Origin: Falsiroseomonas selenitidurans
GTDB taxonomy: Bacteria > Pseudomonadota > Alphaproteobacteria > Acetobacterales > Acetobacteraceae
Length of the DNA stretch: 64,000 bases
NCBI RefSeq assembly: GCF_012103215.1
Contig: NZ_JAAVNE010000020.1
Coordinates: 1 to 64,000 of the forward strand
Direction: 5' to 3'
Positions 1 to 9,432 of the stretch are shown in pieces (the first letter of the stretch is position 1; each line of letters begins with the position of its first letter). The translations under genes and the position numbers were made by a program. The notes beneath the pieces are model-generated. The model did not search any database. It was not told the origin of the DNA and saw nothing but the letters and a program-made list of their open reading frames with translations.

Positions 1-40
1 CCTCGAGCTTGAACTCGCGGCTGAATGTCCTTCGTCCCAT
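1..40 (-). CDS. IS3-family transposase OrfA, N-terminal 13 codons
   Basis: The visible residues, MGRRTFSREFKLE, match the opening of a well-known IS3 OrfA type, a helix-turn-helix DNA-binding protein that is fused to the OrfB integrase by programmed frameshifting. The ATG at 40 has GGAGG seven bases upstream on the minus strand. Everything after residue 13 is off the window. The identification comes from family recall of this N-terminus and from its position next to a TG-type IS end. Confidence 0.72.
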   Translation of the reverse strand, partial: MGRRTFSREFKLE

Positions 41-85
41 GCAAGGGCCTCCGATTGGGTGAAAACCTTATCCAGGTGTCCACCA
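1..85 (-). mobile_element. IS3-family insertion sequence, one end (partial)
   Basis: The first 85 bases look like the transposase-proximal end of an IS3-family element running out of the window. Read on the minus strand, the end begins with TGGTGGACACC (85 to 75), which has the TG terminus typical of IS3 ends. It is followed about 35 bases later by the transposase OrfA start with a strong GGAGG ribosome-binding site. The reading frame of the neighbouring FAD monooxygenase stops resembling that family here, so the element appears to sit inside that gene. The exact boundary and the target duplication cannot be checked because the other end lies outside the window. Confidence 0.75.
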
Positions 86-812
86 AACCGGCAGCAGGCC
101 AGAGGTCGATCGGCCTCTGGCGCAATGCCGGCACCTGATCGTTCCGGACGCTCCAGTATAGTGCTGCCTTCGCCTGCACTCCGACCGGCCCGGTCGGCAA
201 TATGCCCACCATCACCTGGGTCCCGACACAGCGCTGCTGCAGAACGTCTCTGGGCCAATCCGGAGGCAGGCTGATCGTTGCCCAGAGGCAACCCCAAGGA
301 TAGAGACGCGCCAGATGCCCAGGGCGCGCTTGCCAGAACCGAGCATGAGCCCCTGCCGCGACAACCAGAAGGTCGAACTCCTGCTGCGTCCCGTTTGCCA
401 TTTGGGCTAACGCCGCGTCGGACAAGGCCGTTACATGCCTGACTTCACAGGCCGACAGAATGCGCGCCCCGGCGGCCGATGCTGCCCCATGGAGGGCGGA
501 CCAGATCGCCGGCCGCCCCAGCCCAAGTCCGTGCAACCCTGGCGCCAGATCCGCGTAACGCAGGTCCAACAGGACCCGGCCGTCGCTGGTACGACTATCA
601 AGCCGCGTGATCCGCGCACCGCCTGCGACCAAGGCATCGCGCACACCAAGACGCTGCAGTATAGCCATGCCCGGCGGTTGCAGAAGCAGCCCGGCGCCGA
701 CTGGCCGCGGCATGACAGCGCGTTCCAGGACCGTCACACCATGGCCCTTCCTGGCGAGGAAGGCCGCCGCCGCCAACCCGCACAATCCGGCACCGACGAT
801 CCCGATCTGCAA
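86..812 (-). pseudogene. FAD-dependent monooxygenase (UbiH/salicylate hydroxylase type), interrupted by an IS3 element
   Basis: An open minus-strand frame starts at TTG 812, directly after an in-frame TGA at 821-819. It runs about 242 codons to the IS end at 85. It opens with the Rossmann FAD motif GIVGAGLCGLAAAAFLARKG followed by VTVLER, and continues with a PVGAGLLLQPPGM segment typical of group A flavin hydroxylases. Intact relatives are about 380-400 residues, so the C-terminal third (substrate and FAD ribityl binding) is missing. The gene diverges from livH across about 160 bases. The TTG start has only a weak ribosome-binding site (GGA). Substrate unknown. It is probably non-functional unless the insertion allele is mixed in the population. 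Confidence 0.72.
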
Positions 813-971
813 GAGCGCTCAGTCCATTCCGTACCAGCAAGGGCGAGCTTGAGCGGAGGCGCTGGGGGAGGGCAAGAGCCTCAGCCACCCCAAATGCACC
901 AAAACCCCTTGCGCGGCTTCCCGGCTTGCGTGACGGTCCCGCCATCTGTGCCGTTCCAGAAGGACCGAATC

Positions 972-1882
<911 letters not shown>

Positions 1883-1886
<4 letters not shown>

Positions 1887-3181
1887 CCCCCTCCGGGCTC
1901 GCCGCCCGCGTCCGCTCCGCCCTTGTGGATGCAGGCAAAGCTGCGCTGGTTGCTTTCGGCCTGTTTATCCTGATGGTTGGCCTGCGTACCGACGTGGCGC
2001 CGGCAGGGGAGTTGTTCCTGCGAACCCGATGGGCCGAGGTCGGGATGCTCTGCGCGCTGGTGTTCGGCCTGCGCCTTGCCACGGCGCTCTGGGTGCGGCC
2101 GCGGTTGTCGGAGGGCAACACGCAGCGCAGCGCCGCCCTGCTGTCGCAGGCGGGGTTGATGTTCGGCCCGGCGCTGCTTGCGGTCGCGCTGATCCTGCCC
2201 TTCGTCCCCGGGATCGGCCGATACGAACTGGATCTGGGCATCCTGGTGCTGACCTACATCATGCTGGGCTGGGGATTGAACATCGTGGTCGGCCTGGCAG
2301 GCCTGCTGGACCTCGGATACGTCGCCTTCTACGCGGTCGGTGCCTATTCCTATGCGCTTCTCGCACAGTTCTTTGGCCTGTCATTCTGGATCTGCCTGCC
2401 TCTGGCCGGCATTCTCGCCGCCTTCTGGGGCGTTCTGCTGGGCTTTCCCGTGCTGCGCCTGCGGGGCGACTATCTGGCCATCGTTACCCTGGCCTTCGGC
2501 GAGATCATTCGGATCGTGCTGCTGAACTGGGTCGAATTGACGGGCGGGCCTAATGGCATCTCCGGCATCCCGCGCCCGACCTTCTTTGGCCTGCCCTTCA
2601 GCATGGGGGGCGGACCCGGCAGTTTCGCGCATTTCTTCGGCATCGAGCCGAGCCCGTCGCACCGTGTCATCTTCCTCTACTATCTGATCCTTGGGCTCGC
2701 CCTGCTGACCAACTGGGTTGCCGTGCGGATCCGGCGCCAGCCGATCGGCCGTGCGTGGGAAGCGCTGCGGGAAGATGAGGTCGCCTGCCGCGCGTTGGGC
2801 ATCGACATCACCAACACCAAGCTGACCGCCTTCGCGTTGGGCGCGATGTTCGCCGGCTTTGCAGGGGCCTTCTTCGCCACGCGCCAGGCATTCATCAGCC
2901 CGGAGAGCTTCACCTTCATCGAGAGCGCCATCATCCTGGCGATTGTGGTGCTGGGCGGGCTTGGTAGCCAGGTCGGCATCGCCGTCGCCGCCATCGTGAT
3001 GATCGGCGGGTTCGAACTGTTCCGCGATCTGGATGAGTATCGGATGCTTGTCTTCGGCGGCGCGATGGTAGCGATCATGGTGCTGCGGCCGCGCGGCCTT
3101 GTCGGCTCCCGGGCACCCAGCGTGGTGCTTGGTGGGCGCAAGCGCATCGATGCCAGCCTGGTGGGCGAGGGGCGCGGATGA
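1883..3181 (+). CDS. livM: Branched-chain amino acid-type ABC transporter permease LivM
   Basis: The second permease of the LIV-type importer, 432 aa. Like the long LivM proteins it carries extra N-terminal hydrophobic segments (residues about 15-90) before the conserved core. Recognisable landmarks are [36 protein letters not shown] and the ATPase-contact loop [19 protein letters not shown]. It overlaps livH upstream and livG downstream by four bases each, which implies translational coupling within one operon. It acts with LivH as the transmembrane heterodimer. Confidence 0.94.
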
Positions 3182-4017
3182 GCGAGGCGGCCATCCCCTC
3201 AGGCAGTGGCGCCATCCTGGACGTGGATGGGATCAGCATGCGTTTTGGTGGCTTGCTGGCGGTGGATACCGTGAGCTTCGCGGTGCAGCGTGGCAGCATC
3301 ACCGCGCTGATCGGGCCAAACGGCGCCGGCAAGACCACGGTCTTCAACTGCATCACCGGCTTCTACCGCCCTACCTCCGGTCGCATCGCATTGCGCCGTG
3401 TGGATGGCAGCCTGGCGGCCCTGGAACGGCTGAAGGACCACCGCATCGCCCGCGCCGGTGTCGCCCGCACCTTCCAGAACATCCGGCTCTTCGCCGGCAT
3501 GACGGCACTGGAGAACCTGCTGGTCGCCCAGCACCTGCCGCTGCAGCGCGCCACCGGCTTCGGCATTGGCGCCATGCTGGGCCTGTCCCGCTACAAGGCT
3601 GCGGAAGCCGAGGCGATCGAGCGTGCAGCCTCCTGGCTCCGCGCCATCAACCTGTTGGACCGCGCGGACGATGCTGCCGGCGAACTGCCCTACGGCGCGC
3701 AGCGGCGGCTGGAGATTGCCCGAGCCATGTGCACCGGCCCCGCCCTGCTTTGTCTCGATGAGCCCGCAGCCGGCCTGAATCCTCGTGAATCGGAGGAACT
3801 GGCCCGGTTGCTGACGACGATTCGCGACGGCACCGCCACTTCCAGCGCACCCACCTCGGTCCTGCTGATCGAGCACGACATGGGCATCGTCATGCGCATC
3901 TCGGACCATGTCGTGGTGCTCGACCATGGCAGGAAGATCGCCGAGGGACCACCCGACCTGGTGCGCAACGACCGGCACGTCATCGCGGCCTATCTCGGCG
4001 AGGATGAGGAGGCCTGA
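3178..4017 (+). CDS. livG: Branched-chain amino acid-type ABC transporter ATP-binding protein LivG
   Basis: One of the two cytoplasmic ATPases of the LIV importer, 279 aa. Walker A is GPNGAGKTT at residues 46-54. The signature region is the degenerate [14 protein letters not shown] usual for LivG, Walker B is LLCLDEP, and the H-loop is LLIEHDM. A short insertion ([13 protein letters not shown]) after the first lobe is a mild departure from enteric LivG. The start overlaps livM (ATGA) and the stop overlaps the livF start by one base. Confidence 0.94.
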   Translation: MSEAAIPSGSGAILDVDGISMRFGGLLAVDTVSFAVQRGSITALIGPNGAGKTTVFNCITGFYRPTSGRIALRRVDGSLAALERLKDHRIARAGVARTFQNIRLFAGMTALENLLVAQHLPLQRATGFGIGAMLGLSRYKAAEAEAIERAASWLRAINLLDRADDAAGELPYGAQRRLEIARAMCTGPALLCLDEPAAGLNPRESEELARLLTTIRDGTATSSAPTSVLLIEHDMGIVMRISDHVVVLDHGRKIAEGPPDLVRNDRHVIAAYLGEDEEA

Positions 4018-4736
4018 TGGCGCAGACGATGCTGGAGGTGGACAACCTGGCCACTGGCTACGGCGCCGTGCAGGCGCTGAAGGGCGTTTCGCTGCATGTT
4101 GACAAGGGGGAGATCGTTACACTGATCGGCGCCAACGGCGCCGGCAAGTCCACCCTGCTGATGAGCATCTGCGGGGAACCACGCGCTCGCGCCGGCCGCG
4201 TGTTGCTGGATGGGGAGGACATCACGGCGCGCCCGACGCACGAGATCATGCGCGGGGGCGTGGCGCAGTCCCCGGAAGGCCGCCGCATCTTCCCGCGAAT
4301 GTCGGTGCTGGAGAACCTGGTGATGGGCGCGCAGGCCGCTGGCCAGGACCCGGCCACGCAATTGCCACGCGTCTACGACCTGTTTCCCCGCCTGAAGGAA
4401 CGCCAGGCCCAGCGGGGCGGGACGCTTTCGGGTGGCGAGCAGCAGATGCTCGCCATAGGCCGCGCCCTGATGTCCCGCCCGCGCCTGCTGCTGCTGGACG
4501 AGCCCTCCCTGGGGCTGGCGCCGCTGATCTCGCGCCAAATCTTTGCTGCGATCCGGGCGCTGAACGAAAGCGAAGGCCTGACGGTGCTGCTGGTGGAGCA
4601 GAACGCCAACCAGGCGCTGCGCCTCGCGCATCGGGGCTACGTCCTGGTCACCGGCCGAATCACCATGAGCGGCAGCGGGGCGGAGCTTCTGGCGCGGCCA
4701 GAAATCCGCGACGCCTATCTCGGCGGCAGCCACTGA
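4017..4736 (+). CDS. livF: Branched-chain amino acid-type ABC transporter ATP-binding protein LivF
   Basis: The second ATPase of the importer, 239 aa, a typical LivF length. Walker A is GANGAGKST, the signature is LSGGEQQMLAIGRAL, Walker B is LLLLDEPSLGLAP and the H-loop is VEQN, which is characteristic of LivF. It is the last gene of livHMGF. Its stop lies three bases from the stop of the convergent gluQRS gene, so there is no room for a conventional terminator between them and read-through antisense to gluQRS is likely. Confidence 0.94.
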   Translation: MAQTMLEVDNLATGYGAVQALKGVSLHVDKGEIVTLIGANGAGKSTLLMSICGEPRARAGRVLLDGEDITARPTHEIMRGGVAQSPEGRRIFPRMSVLENLVMGAQAAGQDPATQLPRVYDLFPRLKERQAQRGGTLSGGEQQMLAIGRALMSRPRLLLLDEPSLGLAPLISRQIFAAIRALNESEGLTVLLVEQNANQALRLAHRGYVLVTGRITMSGSGAELLARPEIRDAYLGGSH

Positions 4737-4739
4737 GGA

Positions 4740-5594
4740 TCAGTCAGGCCAGCCGGCCATGGCGCGCACCGCCGACGGGCTGATGCCCTGGGTCCGGAGC
4801 GACCGCAGCGCCGGCGCGCCATCGCGCTTCGCCAGACGCCGCCCCAAGGAATCCGCGAGAAGCGCATGGTGCGCATAGACCGGCGCCGGCCAGCCGAGCA
4901 ACTGCTGTAGAAGGCGATGCAGGTCCGTCGCCGGGAGCAGGTCCGCGCCGCGCGTTACCAGCGTCACCCCATCCCGCGCATCGTCATGCGTGACGCAGAG
5001 ATGGTAGCTGGCCGGCACCTCCTTTCGCGCCAGCACCGCATCGCCGAAGCGTGCCGGATCACAGCGGATTATGCCCTGCCCTGCCTCCTCGAAATCCAGC
5101 GGCGCCGGCAGCGTAGCCAGCGCCCGCGCCATATCCAGGCGCAACGCGAACGGCTCACGCGCCATGCGTGCCGCACGCTCCGGCTTGCCCAAGTGGCGAC
5201 AGGTACCAGGGTAGAGTGGACCATCCGGCCCATGCGGTGCAGCGGCGCTGGCGGCGATGCCGCGGGCGATGTCGCTACGGGAACAGAAGCAGGGATACAG
5301 CAGGCCCTGTGCAGCCAGGTGGTCGAGGCTCACTCGGTAATCCGCCATGTGGCGGGATTGCACCCGCACCGGCCCATCCCAGTCCAACCCCAGCCAGGCC
5401 AAATCTTCCTCGATTGCCGAGACGAACTCCGGCCGGCAGCGCGTGGCGTCGATATCCTCGATGCGTAGCAGAAAGCGCCCGCCTGCCGCCCTCGCGCGGC
5501 GCCAGCCGGCCAGAGCCGAATGGGCATGGCCCAGATGCAGGAAACCCGTCGGGCTGGGCGCGAAGCGGGTGACGAGGGGCCTTGGCGCGGTCAT
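4740..5594 (-). CDS. gluQRS: Glutamyl-Q tRNA(Asp) synthetase
   Basis: A class I aminoacyl-tRNA synthetase paralogue of 284 aa. It lacks the anticodon-binding domain and glutamylates the queuosine base of tRNA(Asp). Visible features are the catalytic-domain start VTRFAPSPTGFLHLGHAHSA (HIGH-type motif HLGH), the zinc site formed by CFC and the later YPGTC, and the KMSKS-equivalent LAKRDGA. The start at 5594 gives the usual N-terminus directly before TRFAPSPTG. A longer in-frame reading from 5789 runs into the divergent esterase gene and is rejected. The esterase start lies 40 bases away, so the two genes share a short promoter region. Confidence 0.92.
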   Translation of the reverse strand: MTAPRPLVTRFAPSPTGFLHLGHAHSALAGWRRARAAGGRFLLRIEDIDATRCRPEFVSAIEEDLAWLGLDWDGPVRVQSRHMADYRVSLDHLAAQGLLYPCFCSRSDIARGIAASAAAPHGPDGPLYPGTCRHLGKPERAARMAREPFALRLDMARALATLPAPLDFEEAGQGIIRCDPARFGDAVLARKEVPASYHLCVTHDDARDGVTLVTRGADLLPATDLHRLLQQLLGWPAPVYAHHALLADSLGRRLAKRDGAPALRSLRTQGISPSAVRAMAGWPD

Positions 5595-5634
5595 CCTGCG
5601 CGCCCGTAGCCGAAGCGGGGGAGCCGGGGCAAGC

Positions 5635-6288
5635 ATGACCGATTCGCTGGATGGCCCACGGTGGGGACCCGCCGAAGGGAAGCGCTGCGATGCGCTGGTC
5701 CTGTTGTTGCACGGGGTGGGCGCCGATGGCTTCGACCTGATTGACCTGGCGCCAGGCTGGGGACGCGCGGTGCCCGGCGCCCTGTTCATCGCACCGCATG
5801 CGCCGGAACCCTGCGACCTTGCATCCTATGGCCGGCAGTGGTTCAGCCTGACGGATCGGACACCAGCACGCATGCAGGCTGGCGTCCACGCCGCGACAAC
5901 CTGGCTTTCGCCGCGAATCGATGCGCTGCTCCAGGAGTTCGGCCTGGACCGAGGTCGGCTGGCAGTGATGGGTTTCAGCCAGGGGGCGATGACCGCCCTG
6001 GCACTCGGCCTGGGCGACCGGCGCGGCTGCGCCGCCCTTCTCGCCTTCTCCGGCGCGCTGCTCGCACCACCTCTGCCGGACCTCGCCAATCCACCCCCGA
6101 TCCTGCTGGTGCATGGCGAGGCCGATTTGGTGGTGCCGGTAGAGGCTGGAAGGCAGGCGGAGCAGACCCTGCGCGCCTCCGGCCATGCGGTGGAGGCGGT
6201 CTACCGCCCCATGCTGGCACATGGCATCGACGAGGTCGGCATCAGCCTTGGCGCTCTGGCGCTGCAGCGCGCCCTCGGCCCGCGCTGA
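5635..6288 (+). CDS. Phospholipase/carboxylesterase-family serine hydrolase
   Basis: An alpha/beta hydrolase of the Abhydrolase_2 (carboxylesterase/thioesterase) family, 217 aa. It shows the oxyanion region LLLHGVGADGFD, the nucleophile elbow GFSQGA, the acid in HGEADLVVP and the catalytic histidine in LAHGID. It would hydrolyse ester or thioester bonds in the cytoplasm, and the natural substrate is not evident. The ATG at 5635 is preferred over an upstream in-frame start because the extension overlaps gluQRS antisense. Confidence 0.88.
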   Translation: MTDSLDGPRWGPAEGKRCDALVLLLHGVGADGFDLIDLAPGWGRAVPGALFIAPHAPEPCDLASYGRQWFSLTDRTPARMQAGVHAATTWLSPRIDALLQEFGLDRGRLAVMGFSQGAMTALALGLGDRRGCAALLAFSGALLAPPLPDLANPPPILLVHGEADLVVPVEAGRQAEQTLRASGHAVEAVYRPMLAHGIDEVGISLGALALQRALGPR

Positions 6289-6298
6289 TGACCGCTGC

Positions 6299-6433
6299 GT
6301 GAAACGTCCCGAACCGCTGGTTGCGCCGCGGGGGCGGCACTGGCATGAAGAACCGGTCAACGCGGCGTTGCCACAGTATATGGGGCTTGCCTTCCGTTCG
6401 TGGCCCCAGTTCTGGGTGCGCCGCCATTCATAG
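6299..6433 (+). CDS. Possible small protein upstream of HNH gene (44 aa)
   Basis: A GTG-initiated frame of 44 codons fills the gap between the esterase and the HNH gene, ending ten bases before the HNH start. The predicted peptide is rich in Pro, Arg and Trp (it contains RGRHWHEEPVNAALPQYMGL). No good ribosome-binding site precedes the GTG and I recognise no family. It could be a leader peptide coupled to the nuclease gene, or a chance frame in GC-rich DNA. Confidence 0.28.
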   Translation: MKRPEPLVAPRGRHWHEEPVNAALPQYMGLAFRSWPQFWVRRHS

Positions 6434-6442
6434 GAGTGGCGC

Positions 6443-7018
6443 TTGCCTGATGGCGGACACTTCCAGATTGGGCAGGCTTTCCCCGCGCTCGTCCTGAACG
6501 CGGACTTCCGCCCGTTGTCTTATTTTCCGCTCTCCGTCTGGTCCTGGCAGGACGCGGTGAAGGCGGTGTTTCTCGACCGGGTATCGGTGCTGTCCGAATA
6601 TGAGACGCTCGTGCACTCTCCGCGTGTGACCATGAGACTGCCGAGTGTCATCGCGCTGAAGGACTACATTCCCTCCGCCCGCCGCCCGGCCTTCACCCGC
6701 TTCAACGTGTTTCTGCGCGACAGCTTCGAGTGCAAATATTGCGGCGAGGGTCGGCCGACCCACGAACTGACCTTCGACCACGTCATTCCGAGGAGTCGCG
6801 GCGGGCGCACGACGTGGGACAATGTCATCACCGCCTGTGGCCCCTGCAACCTGCGCAAGGGCAACAAGCTGCCACGCGAATGCCGGATGTTTCCACGCCA
6901 GGTGCCGCGACAGCCCACGAGTTGGGAATTACAGGAAAACGGGCGCTCCTTCCCGCCAAACTACCTGCATGAGAGCTGGCGCGACTATTTGTATTGGGAC
7001 AGCGAGCTGGAGAGCTGA
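6443..7018 (+). CDS. HNH endonuclease-family protein
   Basis: A 191-aa protein with a zinc-ribbon HNH domain in the second half. Paired CxxC motifs at C97/C100 and C132/C135 bracket the catalytic DH (112-113) and N127, in the classic order C..C-DHV-N-C..C-N. The N-terminal part (ALVLNADFRPLSYFPLSVWS) matches a widely distributed bacterial HNH family found as a single chromosomal gene. The function is probably DNA or RNA processing and is not established. The start is TTG 6443, supported by AGGAG six bases upstream. A compact GC hairpin follows the stop. Confidence 0.85.
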   Translation: MPDGGHFQIGQAFPALVLNADFRPLSYFPLSVWSWQDAVKAVFLDRVSVLSEYETLVHSPRVTMRLPSVIALKDYIPSARRPAFTRFNVFLRDSFECKYCGEGRPTHELTFDHVIPRSRGGRTTWDNVITACGPCNLRKGNKLPRECRMFPRQVPRQPTSWELQENGRSFPPNYLHESWRDYLYWDSELES

Positions 7019-7020
7019 TC

Positions 7021-7036
7021 GGGCGCCACGGCGCCC
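7021..7036. terminator. Hairpin between convergent HNH and coq7 genes
   Basis: GGGCGC and GCGCCC pair perfectly around a four-base CACG loop, starting three bases after the HNH gene stop and followed on the plus strand by TCTT. It lies between two convergent genes, where a bidirectional terminator is expected. The U-tract is short, so efficiency is uncertain. Confidence 0.5.
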
Positions 7037-7089
7037 TCTTGCGCCCAGCGTTTGAGGGGCACGAAAGTGAAACCTTCATGCGCCGGCTG

Positions 7090-7647
7090 TCAGACGCGTT
7101 CGCTGGCCTTGATTGCGACCTTGCAACCGGCCTTGATGGCTGCGCTCAGCAGTCGATAGGCTGGCGCCAGTTCCGCTTCGTTCTCCAGACCGATTTCCCG
7201 GTGCTCAAGTTCTTCCTGGCGGAAGCGCTCGATATCGGCCCTTAGCGTTGCTTCATCCTCCCCCAGATGGTCCAGTTGCGTGCGGTAGTGCTCGTCGATC
7301 GCCTCCTCGACCGCGACCGTGCAGGCCATGGCGCCGCGATGGCCGAGCAGGGCGGTGACGGCTCCGAGCGCGAAACCGGCGACATGCCAGATGGGCAGAA
7401 GAGCGGTAGGCCGGACCCTGCGCTTGGAGATCAGGGCCGTGAAGGTATCCAGGTGAACTTGCTCCTGCGCCTTCATGTGCGCCAGAACTGGGCCGTATTT
7501 TGTCCGACCAAGCACCGCAAGCTGGCCTTCATAGATACGCCGAGCCCCGTATTCCCCGGCATGGTCCACCCGAATGGTGCGGGCAACATAGGCCCTCGGG
7601 GTGGGATCGCCGGGCAGGCGCCCCTCAGCCGTCTCGCGTTTCGTCAT
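7090..7647 (-). CDS. coq7: 5-demethoxyubiquinol hydroxylase Coq7
   Basis: A carboxylate-bridged di-iron hydroxylase of ubiquinone synthesis, acting on 5-demethoxyubiquinol at the inner membrane. The 185-aa length is normal. The ligand set is visible as E32 (RVDHAGEYGA), E62xxH65 (EQVH), E114 (VEEAIDEH) and E146xxH149 (EELEHRE). The ATG at 7647 is preferred because GGAGGG sits just upstream. A GTG at 7650 is also possible. It overlaps the stop of dsbB, so the two genes are probably co-transcribed. Confidence 0.93.
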   Translation of the reverse strand: MTKRETAEGRLPGDPTPRAYVARTIRVDHAGEYGARRIYEGQLAVLGRTKYGPVLAHMKAQEQVHLDTFTALISKRRVRPTALLPIWHVAGFALGAVTALLGHRGAMACTVAVEEAIDEHYRTQLDHLGEDEATLRADIERFRQEELEHREIGLENEAELAPAYRLLSAAIKAGCKVAIKASERV

Positions 7648-8132
7648 CACACCCTCCGTCCGAGATCGCTCCCGCTCTGGCGCAGGGTCCAGACAGAGAG
7701 CAGCACCGCGTAGATCAGGTTCATGGCCGCGACGGAAAGGGGCATACCCCCAAACAGATATGCGGCCTCATCGCACGGCTTGGTGGGAGCCGGCGCCAGG
7801 CTTCGCAGGAGGTCATCCACGCTCATCGAGGGATCGACGCCGGGCGCCTGGCAAGCCGGCAGGGGCGATGGCCACCACCCCTGCTCCACCCCGACATGCA
7901 GCACCGCAATGGCGCCAGAAACGGCAACCGCCAGCGCCGCAGCGCGCAGCGCCCAGCGTCGCGCCGCGGGCGGCAGGGCCGCGGCGAGCAGCGCGATCGC
8001 CGCCGCAACCCAATAGGGCCATCGCTGCCACAGGCACAGCGCGCAGGGCGCAAGCCCTGGCCAGCGTTCGAAGCCCATGGCGAGAAGGGGGGCAGCCGCG
8101 GACAGGGCCGCGACGAGGAGGGGACCGGCCAT
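7647..8132 (-). CDS. dsbB: Disulfide bond formation protein DsbB
   Basis: An inner-membrane quinone reductase that reoxidises DsbA, 161 aa with four hydrophobic segments. The quinone-side redox pair is C30-A-L-C33 in CALCLWQR. The second periplasmic pair is C94 and C120 (PACQAPG and PTKPCDE). A longer reading from 8249 adds a hydrophilic extension that overlaps the divergent GST promoter. The ATG at 8132 follows GAAGAAG at good spacing and puts the first membrane segment at the N-terminus. Its coupling with coq7 places a quinone-using enzyme next to a quinone-making one. Confidence 0.92.
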   Translation of the reverse strand: MAGPLLVAALSAAAPLLAMGFERWPGLAPCALCLWQRWPYWVAAAIALLAAALPPAARRWALRAAALAVAVSGAIAVLHVGVEQGWWPSPLPACQAPGVDPSMSVDDLLRSLAPAPTKPCDEAAYLFGGMPLSVAAMNLIYAVLLSVWTLRQSGSDLGRRV

Positions 8133-8223
8133 GCACATCTTCTTCGGCCACATCGCGCCCGCCGGCAACTGGACCCGCGCCGCGCCGGGACCTACCGTTG
8201 CGGTGAAGCGGGAGGAGCTTGCC

Positions 8224-8850
8224 ATGCTGCGGATCTGGGGCCGGGCCAATTCATCGAACGTGATGAAGGTGCTGTGGCTGTGCGAAGAGTTGGGGATTGC
8301 GTTCGAACGGATCGACGCGGGCGGTGCCTTCGGGCGGACGCGGGAGCCCGACTACCTGGCCAAGAATCCGAACGCCCTGGTGCCCACCATCGAGGAACCG
8401 GACGGCTTCACCCTGTGGGAGAGCAATGCGATCCTGCGCTACCTCGCGCGCAGCAGGGCACCCGGCCACCCGATCTACCCCACCGAGCTGAAGCTGGCCG
8501 CCGATTGCGACCGCTGGATGGACTGGCAGCTGGGCACCCTGACCGCGCCGATGACCACCATCTTCTTCACCCATGTCCGAATTCCGGAACCGGACCGCGA
8601 CTACCCCGCCGCCGAGAAGGCGCGCGCTGCGGCGGAGACGCTGTGGGCCATGCTGGACGCCCACCTGACCGGGCGCCCCTTCATCACCGGCGACCATCTG
8701 ACGCTCGCGGACATTGCGCTGGGGATCTACGTGCATCGCTGGTTCGTGCTGCCGATCCAGCGGGCCGAAATGCCGGCCCTGCGCGCCTGGTACGACCGCC
8801 TTCTGGCCCGCCCTGGCTGCGCAAAGCATGCCTCCGGACCGCTGACCTGA
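8224..8850 (+). CDS. Glutathione S-transferase family protein
   Basis: A cytosolic GST of 208 aa. The thioredoxin-fold domain begins MLRIWGRANSSNVMKVLWLC, where the SSN region supplies the likely catalytic serine. It then has LVPTIEEPDGFTLWESNAIL, with the ES pair that contacts the glutathione gamma-glutamyl group. The all-helical domain carries TLADIALGIYVHRW. The substrate is unknown. The start at 8224 has GGGAGGAG ten bases upstream. It is convergent with the adenosyltransferase gene, and the 21-base gap contains a small CGGAG/CTCCG inverted repeat. Confidence 0.9.
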   Translation: MLRIWGRANSSNVMKVLWLCEELGIAFERIDAGGAFGRTREPDYLAKNPNALVPTIEEPDGFTLWESNAILRYLARSRAPGHPIYPTELKLAADCDRWMDWQLGTLTAPMTTIFFTHVRIPEPDRDYPAAEKARAAAETLWAMLDAHLTGRPFITGDHLTLADIALGIYVHRWFVLPIQRAEMPALRAWYDRLLARPGCAKHASGPLT

Positions 8851-8871
8851 CGGAGGGCTACGGTCTCCGCG

Positions 8872-9432
8872 CTATCGGCTGGCGCCGGGCATCCAGGTGA
8901 CGTCCCGAGCGCCATTGTCGTTCAGGTGACGTGACAGCACGAACAGGTGGTCCGACAACCGGTTGAGGTAGCGCAGCACCGCCGGGTTCACCGCTTCCTC
9001 CCCCATCAGCGCCACCACGTCGCGCTCTGCGCGACGGACGACAGTCCGCGCCAGATGCGCGAAGCTGGCGCCGGGGCTGCCGCCAGGCAGTACGAAGCTG
9101 CGCAGCGGCGGCACCAGCGCGTTCATCTCAGCCAGTTCCGCCTCCAGCCGCAGGCATTGCCGATCGCTGACCCGCAACCGGTCCTCGGCCGTCCCAGGCA
9201 CGCAGAGATCCGCGCCCAGATCGAACAGATCGTTTTGAATACGCACCAACATGGCGTCGGCCGCCGGCGCCTCCGCCAGGCGCAGGCGCAGCACGCCGAT
9301 GACGGCGTTGGCCTCATCCACCGCGCCATAGGCCGCGACGCGCAGGGCGTCCTTTCTCACGCGCGAACCATCCCCCAGCGAGGTCTCCCCGCCATCGCCG
9401 CCACGCGTCATGATCACATCCAACCTTACCAT
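8872..9432 (-). CDS. Cob(I)alamin adenosyltransferase, PduO type
   Basis: Transfers the adenosyl group of ATP to cob(I)alamin to make adenosylcobalamin. It has 186 aa, normal for the PduO family. The ATP-binding N-terminus TRGGDGGETSLGDGSRVRKD is clear, as are RRAERDVVAL and the C-terminal NRLSDHLFVLSRHLN. The start overlaps the tonB stop by seven bases, which places it at the end of a CDF-tonB-adenosyltransferase operon. Together with metH upstream this gives the locus a cobalamin theme. No cobalamin riboswitch was recognised nearby. Confidence 0.92.
   Translation of the reverse strand: MVRLDVIMTRGGDGGETSLGDGSRVRKDALRVAAYGAVDEANAVIGVLRLRLAEAPAADAMLVRIQNDLFDLGADLCVPGTAEDRLRVSDRQCLRLEAELAEMNALVPPLRSFVLPGGSPGASFAHLARTVVRRAERDVVALMGEEAVNPAVLRYLNRLSDHLFVLSRHLNDNGARDVTWMPGASR

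Noticed and set aside
435-971. N-terminal extension of LivH
   Set aside because: It is antisense to the FAD monooxygenase frame and not hydrophobic. TTG 972 has a proper ribosome-binding site and the conserved LivH start.
6443-7018. HNH protein as part of a restriction or anti-phage system
   Set aside because: No methyltransferase, helicase or other defence gene is adjacent, and the family is a common solitary chromosomal gene.
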